Assembly: GCF_009864005.1 (NCBI RefSeq)
Contig: NZ_WEZQ01000017.1
Location: 62,001 to 126,000, forward strand
DNA length: 64,000 nucleotides
Direction of reading: 5' to 3'
Source: Furfurilactobacillus milii
GTDB lineage: Bacteria > Bacillota > Bacilli > Lactobacillales > Lactobacillaceae
Made by a program: the position numbers and the translations under genes. Of this stretch, positions 23,311-30,755 are shown one piece after another. Position 1 is the stretch's first letter. Each line of letters begins with the position of its first letter. A model generated the notes under the pieces. That model was not told the origin of the DNA and searched no databases. It saw only the letters and a program-made list of their open reading frames with translations.

Positions 23311-24183
23311 ATGGAACTAAGAGTTCTCCGGTACTTTCAGGCAGTTGTGCGCGAACAAAATATCAGTCGGGCAGCAGAAATGCTACATGTATCCCAACCA
23401 ACTGTTTCGCGGCAACTGAAAGATTTGGAAGATGAATTAGGATTGACACTGTTTGTGCGCGGTACACGATCCATTCAATTAACCAACAGTGGTGAATACT
23501 TTGCCAGCCAAGTGGACCAAATTCTATCTTTAACGGACAAGACACTGCAAAATTTGCACGAAGAGCAACAAATTAATGGACGAGTCGTTATCGGCAGCGC
23601 AGAAGCACGCACGTTCCTTAACGTTGCGCAGTCAATCAGCACACTGCAACAGCATTACCCACATATTCAAACCAGCATCATTAGTACTAATGCAGATGAA
23701 ATCCGTACTTCGATCAAGTCAGGTTATTTTGATTTTGGTGTCATCATGGAACCAGCAGACAAAACCGATTATGATTTTATTCATCTCCCAGGTGAGAGTC
23801 GCTGGGGCGTGTTAATGCCTGGTGACGCACCTTTAGCCAATAAGGACCACCTGCAACTTAGCGACTTAGCCCAGATGAAGTTGATTTTGTCCAGCCAACA
23901 AGGGATGACGGGACTGCTAGATGATTGGTTGGGCAAAAGCACAGCTAACATAAATGTCGTGGCGACGTATAATCTACTCTACAATGCTGCCTTAATGGTA
24001 TCCGCAGGCGTTGGTTATTCTTTATGTTTCGACGGTATTATTAATACTAATCAATCTGATCTCAAGTTTGTTCCGTTTGAACCGCGCCTTACCTCAGGCG
24101 CCAGCATTGTCTGGCGTAAAGGACAGCGACTTTCGTTAGCTGCCAAAGCTTTCCTGCAGCAACTTCAACGTGATCTTGATTAA
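23311..24183 (+). CDS. LysR family transcriptional regulator
   Basis: A 290-residue LysR-type regulator of the CynR/YofA-like group. The HTH is textbook (AAEMLHVSQPTVSRQLKDLE, residues about 18-38), followed by the linker helix and an effector domain with VVIGSAEARTFLNVA and an FDFGVIMEPA segment. GAGG lies 7 bases before the ATG. It is divergent from the DUF2255-reductase-acetyltransferase operon, its probable target, and is followed by its own terminator. Confidence 0.92.
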   Translation: MELRVLRYFQAVVREQNISRAAEMLHVSQPTVSRQLKDLEDELGLTLFVRGTRSIQLTNSGEYFASQVDQILSLTDKTLQNLHEEQQINGRVVIGSAEARTFLNVAQSISTLQQHYPHIQTSIISTNADEIRTSIKSGYFDFGVIMEPADKTDYDFIHLPGESRWGVLMPGDAPLANKDHLQLSDLAQMKLILSSQQGMTGLLDDWLGKSTANINVVATYNLLYNAALMVSAGVGYSLCFDGIINTNQSDLKFVPFEPRLTSGASIVWRKGQRLSLAAKAFLQQLQRDLD

Positions 24184-24193
24184 AAGCAGATAC

Positions 24194-24229
24194 AAAAAGG
24201 ATGAATCAAGTGAAGATTCATCCCTTTTT
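24194..24229 (+). terminator. Terminator after the LysR gene
   Basis: GGATGAATC pairs with GATTCATCC around a seven-base loop and is followed by CTTTTTC. Confidence 0.85.
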
Positions 24230-24286
24230 CTTATAACCATTTCTATAAATTAGTCATGAAGAAATTCGTTAATTTATCAAATGGAA

Positions 24287-24445
24287 TTAACTCAGTTCTA
24301 TCATACAAATCGGTATTTGGTTGTTTAACATTTTTTGACTAGCCTCGTAATGTGGCTGCGTTCTTATCTTTGGAATATCATTCTTAATGAATTTAACCTT
24401 AACGCGATTACTTTCCAAAGTTAAATACTCACTTGCGATGCCAAT
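24287..24445 (-). pseudogene. Degenerate frame in the 24.2-24.6 kb gap
   Basis: Within a stretch of about 340 bases with no intact gene, the minus strand holds 52 codons of protein-like sequence (IASEYLTLESNRVKVKFIKN, then DIPKIRTQPHYEASQ and ICMIELS-stop) opened by a stop codon and without any start. The composition looks coding, so it may be the tail of a lost gene. I cannot name it. A short GGCATAC/GTATGCC hairpin lies next to it at about 24482-24501. Confidence 0.3.
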
Positions 24446-24571
24446 TCATACACATCTATAATACTGATCTGCCCAGCTTAGGCATACGTAAAAAGTATGC
24501 CAGACCATGCAAAATTGATATTCGACAAACGGCATTTTCACTCTTAAAATTTAGCCAATCAATATTGGAGT

Positions 24572-25405
24572 GTGGAGGAAAAGCTTACGTTTAAAAAATA
24601 TCGACGCGGCACTATAGTTAGCATTATTTTAGTTATTATTTGTCTGTTATTTTTCAGTATCGGAAAATTATTTCAACCAACAAAAATTGGACACATCCGT
24701 CGTAACGCTATACCAACAATCCTCATTCCTGGCAGCAGTGCAGGTCCTCATCGCTTTGATGCTTTAGTCAAAGATCTTAATCACCGTGATCACCACCAGC
24801 ACAGTCTTTTACGTTTAACTGTGCACCAAAACAACACCGTCACACACACCGGATCCATCAGCCGTCGTGATACTCGACCGTTCGTGGTAATTTCATTCAC
24901 CAACAATCATGATGGATATAACAATATCCGTCATCAATCATATTGGCTTCGAACGGCCTTTAGCTATCTTAAACAACATGCGGACCTTCACACCTTTAAC
25001 CTCGTTGGCCATTCAAACGGCGGACTAATTTTCACTGATTATCTCGAACGTTACTATCATCAGCAGTCACTTGATGTCCGCGAATTCATGTTTATCGGAT
25101 CACCATTTAACTTCAATAATACAGTGCAAAATCAGCACACCACTATGCTTGAAACCTTCATTAAGCAACAAAACAAGCTCCCACATAATCTCGTTGTATT
25201 CGGGATTTTGGGAGCCCAATCTTATAGTTCTGACGGTCGTGTGCCTGTTCAAAGCGTGGATGCTAGCCGTCAAATATTTCAGAACCATGTTCAGTTATTC
25301 AATGAATTACTCGTTACCGGCCAAAATGCTCAGCATTCAGATTTAGTTCGTAAAGTTGAGGTCGAAACCCTTATCCACAATATGGTTATGCATACGGCCT
25401 CATAA
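24572..25405 (+). CDS. DUF915 family alpha/beta hydrolase, membrane-anchored
   Basis: A secreted or membrane-tethered lipase-like hydrolase. An N-terminal helix (GTIVSIILVIICLLFFSIG) is followed by the domain: PTILIPGSSAG (oxyanion loop), the nucleophile elbow GHSNGG, DGRVPVQS near the acid and a C-terminal His in LIHNMV. DUF915 proteins are common in lactobacilli and their substrates are unknown. The start is uncertain. The GTG used here has no properly spaced ribosome binding site. A perfect GGAGG at 24574-24578 sits 8 bases before an in-frame ACG (24587), which would begin a natural-looking FKKYRRG signal anchor. See the finding on non-ATG starts. Confidence 0.82.
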   Translation: MEEKLTFKKYRRGTIVSIILVIICLLFFSIGKLFQPTKIGHIRRNAIPTILIPGSSAGPHRFDALVKDLNHRDHHQHSLLRLTVHQNNTVTHTGSISRRDTRPFVVISFTNNHDGYNNIRHQSYWLRTAFSYLKQHADLHTFNLVGHSNGGLIFTDYLERYYHQQSLDVREFMFIGSPFNFNNTVQNQHTTMLETFIKQQNKLPHNLVVFGILGAQSYSSDGRVPVQSVDASRQIFQNHVQLFNELLVTGQNAQHSDLVRKVEVETLIHNMVMHTAS

Positions 25406-25569
25406 AAAAGTTTTATCATTAAAATGCAGTGTTAGCCTAGGAATTCCGCCCGCTTTGATAAACTAGACTATCTTAAGAAAACGCTGATATTTGTATCCGA
25501 GGCTTAAAAGTTTCAAGTTGTCGTCATGACCAACAAATCAATATCAGTGTGAAGGCTGTAATTAAAATA

Positions 25570-25614
25570 AACCCCTAAGATTAGATTTTGTATCCAATCT
25601 TAGGGGTTCTTTTC
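25570..25614. terminator. Terminator between the DUF915 and tautomerase genes
   Basis: AACCCCTAAGATT (25570-25582) pairs perfectly with AATCTTAGGGGTT (25596-25608), followed by CTTTTC on the plus strand and an imperfect T-rich run on the minus strand. It lies between convergent genes and can serve both. Confidence 0.85.
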
Positions 25615-25655
25615 ATAAAATTTTATCTCAGAGACATTTTTGTTAAGCTACGTGC

Positions 25656-26045
25656 TTACAGCTTACCGTTTAAAAATTGCGCCTCACCATTGCCAAAGCT
25701 CCAGTCATCATCGTTGTTAGGTACCAGACTGAAGACAACATCCTCTTTACGAATTCCCAGTTCTTTATTCAACCGATCCACCAGCGTCTTATAAAAATCC
25801 AATTTAGCGCGTGTTGAACGTGGCCGTGTAACCAAATTAAAGAACACTACGTCACGTGTTCGTTTGATACCTAATCCTGTATCAAGAATCTGCATTTCAA
25901 ACGGTTCATGCTGAGTCAACAACTGATAACGGTCACCTTCTGGCGTCGCAAACTTATCGACCTGTACCTCATAGGCAATATCCAACATTGTTTTTAAATA
26001 AGCTTCATCGTGCCCTTTGATAACATCAATTCTCATTAATGGCAT
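25656..26045 (-). CDS. Tautomerase family protein
   Basis: A 129-residue member of the 4-oxalocrotonate tautomerase superfamily in the longer, fused form. The start is set by Pro2, the catalytic base (MPLMRIDVIKG), with AGAGG seven to eight bases upstream; about 93 upstream codons in frame are antisense to the Crp/Fnr gene and rejected. Further family features are the YEVQVDKFATPEGDRYQLL segment and DVVFSLVPNNDDDWSFG. These proteins isomerise keto-enol substrates or act as detoxification enzymes. It is divergent from the Crp/Fnr gene, which might regulate it. Confidence 0.87.
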   Translation of the reverse strand: MPLMRIDVIKGHDEAYLKTMLDIAYEVQVDKFATPEGDRYQLLTQHEPFEMQILDTGLGIKRTRDVVFFNLVTRPRSTRAKLDFYKTLVDRLNKELGIRKEDVVFSLVPNNDDDWSFGNGEAQFLNGKL

Positions 26046-26199
26046 TTTTCTACCTCTTTCTTGAGCTAAGTTAACAACAATTTGAAACGAACGGTGATAG
26101 TAGAACTGTTGTAAGTGTGACACATCATCGTTCATTTGATAAGAATATGGTACTATGAACCACAAATAAAAAAATTGACCTATCTCAAGAAGGCGAAAA

Positions 26200-26877
26200 A
26201 TAATCACAAAACATTCCGCAACAACATGTTTAGCTAGAGCACCGTTATTTTCAAAATTAAATTTAGAAACCTTAGCGTCACTAGTTCCCGCTTCGAAACA
26301 CCGACAATGGTTTCCAAAAGGCACCTTGATAAAGCAACCGCTCGATAATAACGATGGTATGTTCGTTATAGATCAAGGATCTGCCAAGGTCTATTCAGTC
26401 TCGGATACTGGTAAAGAAAAAATTCTCTACATGATGAAAACCGGTGACATCACCGGTCAGGAAACGTTATTTTCTCAACGTCAGACTGACTATTTTATTG
26501 AGTCGCTTGAGGACTCCTACGTTTGTTCCGTTTCACATCAAGCCTTTCAACAAGTACTACGGGAATCTCCGGAACTATGCTTAAACTTATTAAATAATTT
26601 TGGTGATAAGCTAGTTGCCGTTGAGCAGAATTCCGTTCGTCGTGACACACTATTAGCTAAAGACCGCGTTCTGTCCTACTTAACGGACAAACTAGAAAAT
26701 GCCTCTTCCAATACGTTCCAGTTACCCGTTAAGAAAAAGGAGTTAGCAAGTTTTCTGGGCCTATCACCAGAAACGTTAAGTCGCCAGTTGAAGGCCCTTC
26801 AAAAAGAGGGCGTAATTACCGTGTCTGGCAAGCACATCACGTTTATCAAAAATAGTATTAATGAGAGCGAGACATGA
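26200..26877 (+). CDS. Crp/Fnr family transcriptional regulator with a non-ATG start
   Basis: A one-component regulator with a cyclic-nucleotide-binding-like sensor and a C-terminal winged HTH (KKELASFLGLSPETLSRQLKAL). The frame is clearly coding upstream of its first TTG (26326): CLARAPLFSKLNLETLASLV and FPKGTLIKQ match the N-terminus of the family. Translation should therefore begin near 26200, where an AAGAAGG site is followed after 6 bases by ATA and then ATC; no ATG, GTG or TTG is available there. The coordinates use the ATA, giving 225 residues, normal for the family. One N-terminal cysteine is present; an Fnr-type iron-sulfur ligand set is not. It could be a start-codon mutant. The 3' end is overlapped by a dispersed hairpin element. 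Confidence 0.72.
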   Translation: MITKHSATTCLARAPLFSKLNLETLASLVPASKHRQWFPKGTLIKQPLDNNDGMFVIDQGSAKVYSVSDTGKEKILYMMKTGDITGQETLFSQRQTDYFIESLEDSYVCSVSHQAFQQVLRESPELCLNLLNNFGDKLVAVEQNSVRRDTLLAKDRVLSYLTDKLENASSNTFQLPVKKKELASFLGLSPETLSRQLKALQKEGVITVSGKHITFIKNSINESET

Positions 26878-26981
26878 CAATGTTTAGCTTTCTCAGGTAA
26901 CAGAAATCCGGCGTTTATGGGCAATTCCCCCATGAGCGCCGGATTTCTGTTAGATGAGCAAAAGTCAGTGTTATGTCTCGC
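26867..26981. repeat. Dispersed hairpin element, copy A
   Basis: Terminal inverted repeats GCGAGACATGACA and TGTTATGTCTCGC (12 of 13 pairing) flank a 23-position stem: AACAGAAATCCGGCG (26899-26913) with its perfect complement (26937-26951), then a wobble section, then ATGGG with CCCAT. Copy B at 46006 shares the CTCAGG, AACA, ATGGG and TTAGATGA flanks and the CAAAAGTCAGTGTTATGTCT tail, but differs in the stem with paired changes. The left end overlaps the last codons of the Crp/Fnr gene. No T-run follows, so it is not a plain terminator. Confidence 0.75.
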
Positions 26982-27089
26982 GTCTGCGGCAATTTCACTA
27001 CAGTAAGCGTTGAGCGGTCAAGTCTCAGACTCAGCTCATCACTTAACGATCCTTTATCTTTTCATTCTAAAAATAATTCGGGCTCTTTT

Positions 27090-27683
27090 TTATCGTTTAA
27101 ATACAACCGTTTTAACCCAATCTTTAACCTTTTTAGTATTAGTATCTCCCGAAGTTAAATTTAATCCTTTTTCAACGTGCGCATCGGGAACTAAACGCTT
27201 AATGGTACGAACGCTTTGTTTTATTGCCGAGCTATCCGCACTAGCACTTGTACTAAACGGCTCAATACGCTTGCCAGCCAGCTTTGATTGATTTTGTGAC
27301 AAAAACGATTGAATCGGATACGCCACATCATTACTCCAAATTGGGAACCCAACCAATACTCTATCGTATTTCTTAAGGCTTGACGGCACGTTTAACAATT
27401 GATCGTATTGATTGCTTCTGTGCTCACGACGTACACGTGCATTAATAGCATCCCCATCAGACGGATAAGCTTTCTGAGGTTTGATACGTATCACATCTAC
27501 ACCGCTTTCTTTATGAATTTTGTGAGCAAGTCTTGTCGTATTATTTGTTTGTGAATAGAAAATAATCACTGTCCTCTTTGCAGCAGATCGATGCTTAACA
27601 GCCGCATTACCTTCGCTCATAAAACCAAGCACTGTGCCCCCAATGACAACAATGGCTAATAAAACTTTTAAAGTTCTTCTCAT
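27090..27683 (-). CDS. Exported flavodoxin
   Basis: A 197-residue flavodoxin-fold protein with an export signal (RRTLKVLLAIVVIGGTVLGF, with an A-x-A-like site at GNAA near residue 28). The FMN phosphate loop is YSQTNNTTRLA (about residue 43), the second loop FPIWSNDVAYP and the third STSASADSS. An FMN electron carrier outside the membrane is unusual and matches the neighbouring flavocytochrome, which could pass electrons to it. AAAGGAG lies 8 bases before the ATG. It is the last gene of a three-gene operon, 14 bases after the reductase. Confidence 0.87.
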   Translation of the reverse strand: MRRTLKVLLAIVVIGGTVLGFMSEGNAAVKHRSAAKRTVIIFYSQTNNTTRLAHKIHKESGVDVIRIKPQKAYPSDGDAINARVRREHRSNQYDQLLNVPSSLKKYDRVLVGFPIWSNDVAYPIQSFLSQNQSKLAGKRIEPFSTSASADSSAIKQSVRTIKRLVPDAHVEKGLNLTSGDTNTKKVKDWVKTVVFKR

Positions 27684-27697
27684 AAATTAGTCTCCTT

Positions 27698-28990
27698 TTA
27701 CATAGTCAATCGTTCATCAGACAAATTTTGCTTTGAAACACCTATTTGTTTGAGACTTCGCTCGACTGATAAAACAGCGAGGGAAGATCCAACCACAAAA
27801 AAGCGATTTTCTTTTATCTCACGTTCTGACAATAATTGAGAAAGCTCATAGGTTGTAACCCGACCGACTTGAATAAAAGATTTAAGCCGGTTGTCATTCA
27901 AATTTTCTAATTCGCTTCTAAAAAATTCATCTTCTTTATTCTTAACGGTCCAAATAAGGTGAATATTCCGTCTTGAATGATATCGCTTAGCTATACTCAT
28001 CAGTGGTGCGACACCCGTCCCCATGCCAATTAACGTCAAATCTTTTTCTGGCTCAGATTCAATTATTCTTGAAAATTGACCAAACGGACCTTCCGCATAA
28101 AAAGAGCTTCCGACGGTAACTGCTGAAAGTCCCTTCGTGTAATCTCCCACCTCACGAATGGTAAGTACTACTACATGAGATTTTTCGGATGGCTTATTCG
28201 TGAGTGAAAACGGATGTGTTTCCTGTGAAAGTGTTGGAAAAGTAAAAAACAAAAAATCACCCGCCAGTAAATTTGGAACATTATCCTGAAACTCAAGCGT
28301 TAACTGAAATGTCTTTGCATTTAATCTCCTGTTTTTCACAACCTTTCCTGCCATCTTACCTTCTTTTTGGTCAAGCTTATACCAGCCGTAATAGCCCAAG
28401 ACTCCAAATGTATATAGCTCAAACAACACCATAAACATAAGATGCCCGTTTACGCGGCCAATTAATTCGACGTGCAACCAAACAAGCAAAATTGCGACTA
28501 TATTAAGGCGATGTATCCAAATTGAAAACTGGTGTTTGATTACTTTTTGCATTCTTATTTTGACGTTTGCTGCAGTCGGAAAATGATCAACAATCCATCC
28601 CGACATAAAAAACGCGGCAAACAGTACGCCAAAAAGGGTTAAATACCAGGCCAATTTTCCAGTCACAATTATCCACTGTCCCATTGAGACCATGTAGTGC
28701 TCATGCAGAAATGCCAAAACCAGAGCGATTACGCCAAGACAACCATGTAGTAAATACATCTTGGGTAACCCAACAGCACGTTCTAGCCATTTGGGTCGTG
28801 TTGATAAGAAAACAGCCAATAGCCACCAAGTGTACGCAATTATTCCCGCTGCAATTAGCAGTCGCTGGTCAGTGGCAATCGACCCCATGGAAACAAACAA
28901 TGCCAGCAGCAAAGGTGTAGGTACGAGAATTACGAGGAAAACCCAAAATATATTTAAAGCAATTGGATACCTTCTGAGCACGTTTACCAT
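27698..28990 (-). CDS. Ferric reductase-like transmembrane flavocytochrome
   Basis: A 430-residue membrane protein of the FRE/NOX/ferric reductase type. About six membrane helices carry candidate heme ligands: His in YLLHGCLGVIALVLAFLHEH (about 82 and 96) and in IHRLNIVAILLVWLH (about 160 and 173), spaced as for two b hemes. The cytoplasmic half has FAD-binding HPFSLTN and NAD(P)-binding GMGTGVAPLMS. It should move electrons from NAD(P)H through FAD and heme across the membrane. Lactobacilli do not normally make heme, so it would need an external supply. The genes for two exported flavodoxins flank it. ATG was preferred over the preceding GTG; a GTG three codons downstream is a further option. 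Confidence 0.9.
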   Translation of the reverse strand: MVNVLRRYPIALNIFWVFLVILVPTPLLLALFVSMGSIATDQRLLIAAGIIAYTWWLLAVFLSTRPKWLERAVGLPKMYLLHGCLGVIALVLAFLHEHYMVSMGQWIIVTGKLAWYLTLFGVLFAAFFMSGWIVDHFPTAANVKIRMQKVIKHQFSIWIHRLNIVAILLVWLHVELIGRVNGHLMFMVLFELYTFGVLGYYGWYKLDQKEGKMAGKVVKNRRLNAKTFQLTLEFQDNVPNLLAGDFLFFTFPTLSQETHPFSLTNKPSEKSHVVVLTIREVGDYTKGLSAVTVGSSFYAEGPFGQFSRIIESEPEKDLTLIGMGTGVAPLMSIAKRYHSRRNIHLIWTVKNKEDEFFRSELENLNDNRLKSFIQVGRVTTYELSQLLSEREIKENRFFVVGSSLAVLSVERSLKQIGVSKQNLSDERLTM

Positions 28991-28999
28991 CACCTTTCT

Positions 29000-29680
29000 T
29001 TAAAATCCAAGCTCATGAAGCCATCTATTAATGGCATGAGTGGAACGATTAACTCTTGTTCCCTCAACCTCATATCCCTTACGCAAAGTCGCATGTGGAT
29101 ACTTCTGCCTCAACTGTGACAAGGAGTCGCCCCATCCGGAACCTGCGTTAGTTGAAAAGGGAATTATAATTTTGCCATTCAAATTTTCTTCATCCATAAA
29201 TGTCCTCATAGGCATTGGTATTTCATTCCACCAAATCGGGTATCCCAAAAAAACCACGTCATAGTTTGACATGTCTGGCAGTGGGCCTTTAATTTCAGGC
29301 CGCGCATTTCTATCCTGCTCTCGTTCCGCACGGTCTACCGTTGCCTGATAATTTTTAGGATACGTATCATCTACTTGAATCGAAAACTGCCGTCCATGTG
29401 TGACTTGAGCAATTTGATTCGCAATATGTTGTGTGTGACCAACCTTTAGAGTGACATCTGGATAGTTAGTTCCCACTCTAGAAAATGTCACAATAAGAAT
29501 TCGTTTAGGATCCACTTTATTTGATTTCTTAACTGTTGAAGACTTTTTAGTCTTGGCAAATAATTGGCTTGATTGATTTTGACCGAGTTGTCTGGTCGCT
29601 TGCCAACGCTGTATATGCCAACCCATCATTCCTGCTAAAAGAATCAACAAACCAGCCAAAAATACTACTTTTTTCCTGAT
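29000..29680 (-). CDS. Membrane-anchored flavodoxin, probable non-ATG start
   Basis: A flavodoxin-fold protein with an N-terminal anchor (RKKVVFLAGLLILLAGMMGW), a basic linker and then the FMN domain: FSRVGTNYPD, LGYPIWWNEIPMPMRTF and STNAGSGWGDS for the three FMN loops. It should sit on the outer face of the membrane. The first conventional start in frame is a TTG inside the anchor (29659) with no ribosome binding site. A GGGGGAGG site instead points, after 8 bases, at an in-frame ATC (29678-29680) that would begin the natural RKKVVF signal. The ATC is used here. It is the first gene of the flavodoxin-flavocytochrome-flavodoxin operon. Confidence 0.82.
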   Translation of the reverse strand: MRKKVVFLAGLLILLAGMMGWHIQRWQATRQLGQNQSSQLFAKTKKSSTVKKSNKVDPKRILIVTFSRVGTNYPDVTLKVGHTQHIANQIAQVTHGRQFSIQVDDTYPKNYQATVDRAEREQDRNARPEIKGPLPDMSNYDVVFLGYPIWWNEIPMPMRTFMDEENLNGKIIIPFSTNAGSGWGDSLSQLRQKYPHATLRKGYEVEGTRVNRSTHAINRWLHELGF

Positions 29681-29824
29681 ATTACTTACCTCCCCCTGCT
29701 TTGATGAACTATTCGTCTGTAACCGACACTAGATAGAAAAATTTCAATGTGCCATAGACTTGTTGTTAAATCCCAAGGATCACAATCATGTATTTTAACT
29801 ATCCTAATCGCCTACCAAAACACG

Positions 29825-30397
29825 CTACTTATCTAGCTCGATTCGAACGTTATAGTTGCCATGTAGATGCCGTATTTTCGATAATGGCGTGGTTATAACC
29901 CCAATGTTAACTTGTGAACCATACTGATTTGACGTCTTCTCACCATTGAACAAAATAGTGAAATACGGCGCATCAGTAGCATAGTCAATGTCACCGTTTA
30001 ACCAACCGTAATGTTCCTCGCTTTTGTTATATGGAAGCGGCGAAATGGTTCCACAAAAATCTGTGTCATAACGACTCTCGGAGACTGTGTATGGCATTTT
30101 TGCTATTAGCGCCTTGGCCGTTTTGCTGTTATTAAGAACGCCAGTGATCACTGTTTTGCCAAAATGCATACGAATTTTTGTGCCATGTTTAACGACTCTT
30201 GTTGGCATAGCTGGATTCTTCCTCTGCATATTTGCATTATCAGTGGCCACTTTCTTTGACGCACGGTGGTTCCTAACTTTTGTTGTCTGGATGTTACGCT
30301 CGCCATTGCTTTTTTTAGACGCGCTTGCACTACAACCTCCAAGTACAATGATGGCAGCAACCGTTACTACAACTTTCAAAAATGAATTTGCCTTCAT
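29825..30397 (-). CDS. Cyclophilin-like fold lipoprotein
   Basis: A 190-residue lipoprotein: signal peptide with the lipobox LGGC (Cys22), a Ser/Lys-rich linker, and a cyclophilin-like domain from about residue 70 (IRMHFGKTVITGVLNNSKTA, then LPYNKSEEHYGWLNGDIDYA, PYFTILFNGE and IGVI). The family (Cyclophil_like) has no proven isomerase activity. In lactobacilli such genes often travel with flavodoxin and reductase genes, as here. GAGG lies 6 bases before the ATG. Its function is unknown; it could be a docking or redox partner of the neighbouring exported flavodoxins. Confidence 0.85.
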   Translation of the reverse strand: MKANSFLKVVVTVAAIIVLGGCSASASKKSNGERNIQTTKVRNHRASKKVATDNANMQRKNPAMPTRVVKHGTKIRMHFGKTVITGVLNNSKTAKALIAKMPYTVSESRYDTDFCGTISPLPYNKSEEHYGWLNGDIDYATDAPYFTILFNGEKTSNQYGSQVNIGVITTPLSKIRHLHGNYNVRIELDK

Positions 30398-30525
30398 CTT
30401 TTTCCTCCTCAGCTTTAAAAACCGAAGTGATCAATTTCGGTTGTAGTTTAGTATAAAAAGTGCCATTTGATATGTAAAATACCGATAAATTATGCATGTC
30501 TATAACTAAAACGCATGGTTTAAAA

Positions 30526-30566
30526 AACAAAATGGGCCTTTAGAAGTTCGTATCTTCTAAAAGCCC
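30526..30566 (-). terminator. Terminator-like hairpin pointing left
   Basis: On the minus strand GGGCTTTTAGAAG pairs with CTTCTAAAGGCCC (one bulge), followed by ATTTTGTTTTTT. No gene to its right is on the minus strand, so it may be a remnant or may block antisense transcription. The rest of the 30398-30755 gap shows no gene. Confidence 0.6.
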
Positions 30567-30755
30567 TAAAAGTAAAATCACTGAAAAGGTAATACCTGCC
30601 ACGATAGTTTTGTGACCGGAAAAATATATACTTAATAAACATATTACTTTATTCATAGTAAGTATTGGACATCCCACAATAAGACATTATCCTAAAATTA
30701 GAATCACCAAACACAACAGCAGATTCATCGCATAGTACAAAAGGAGGCCAAATTA

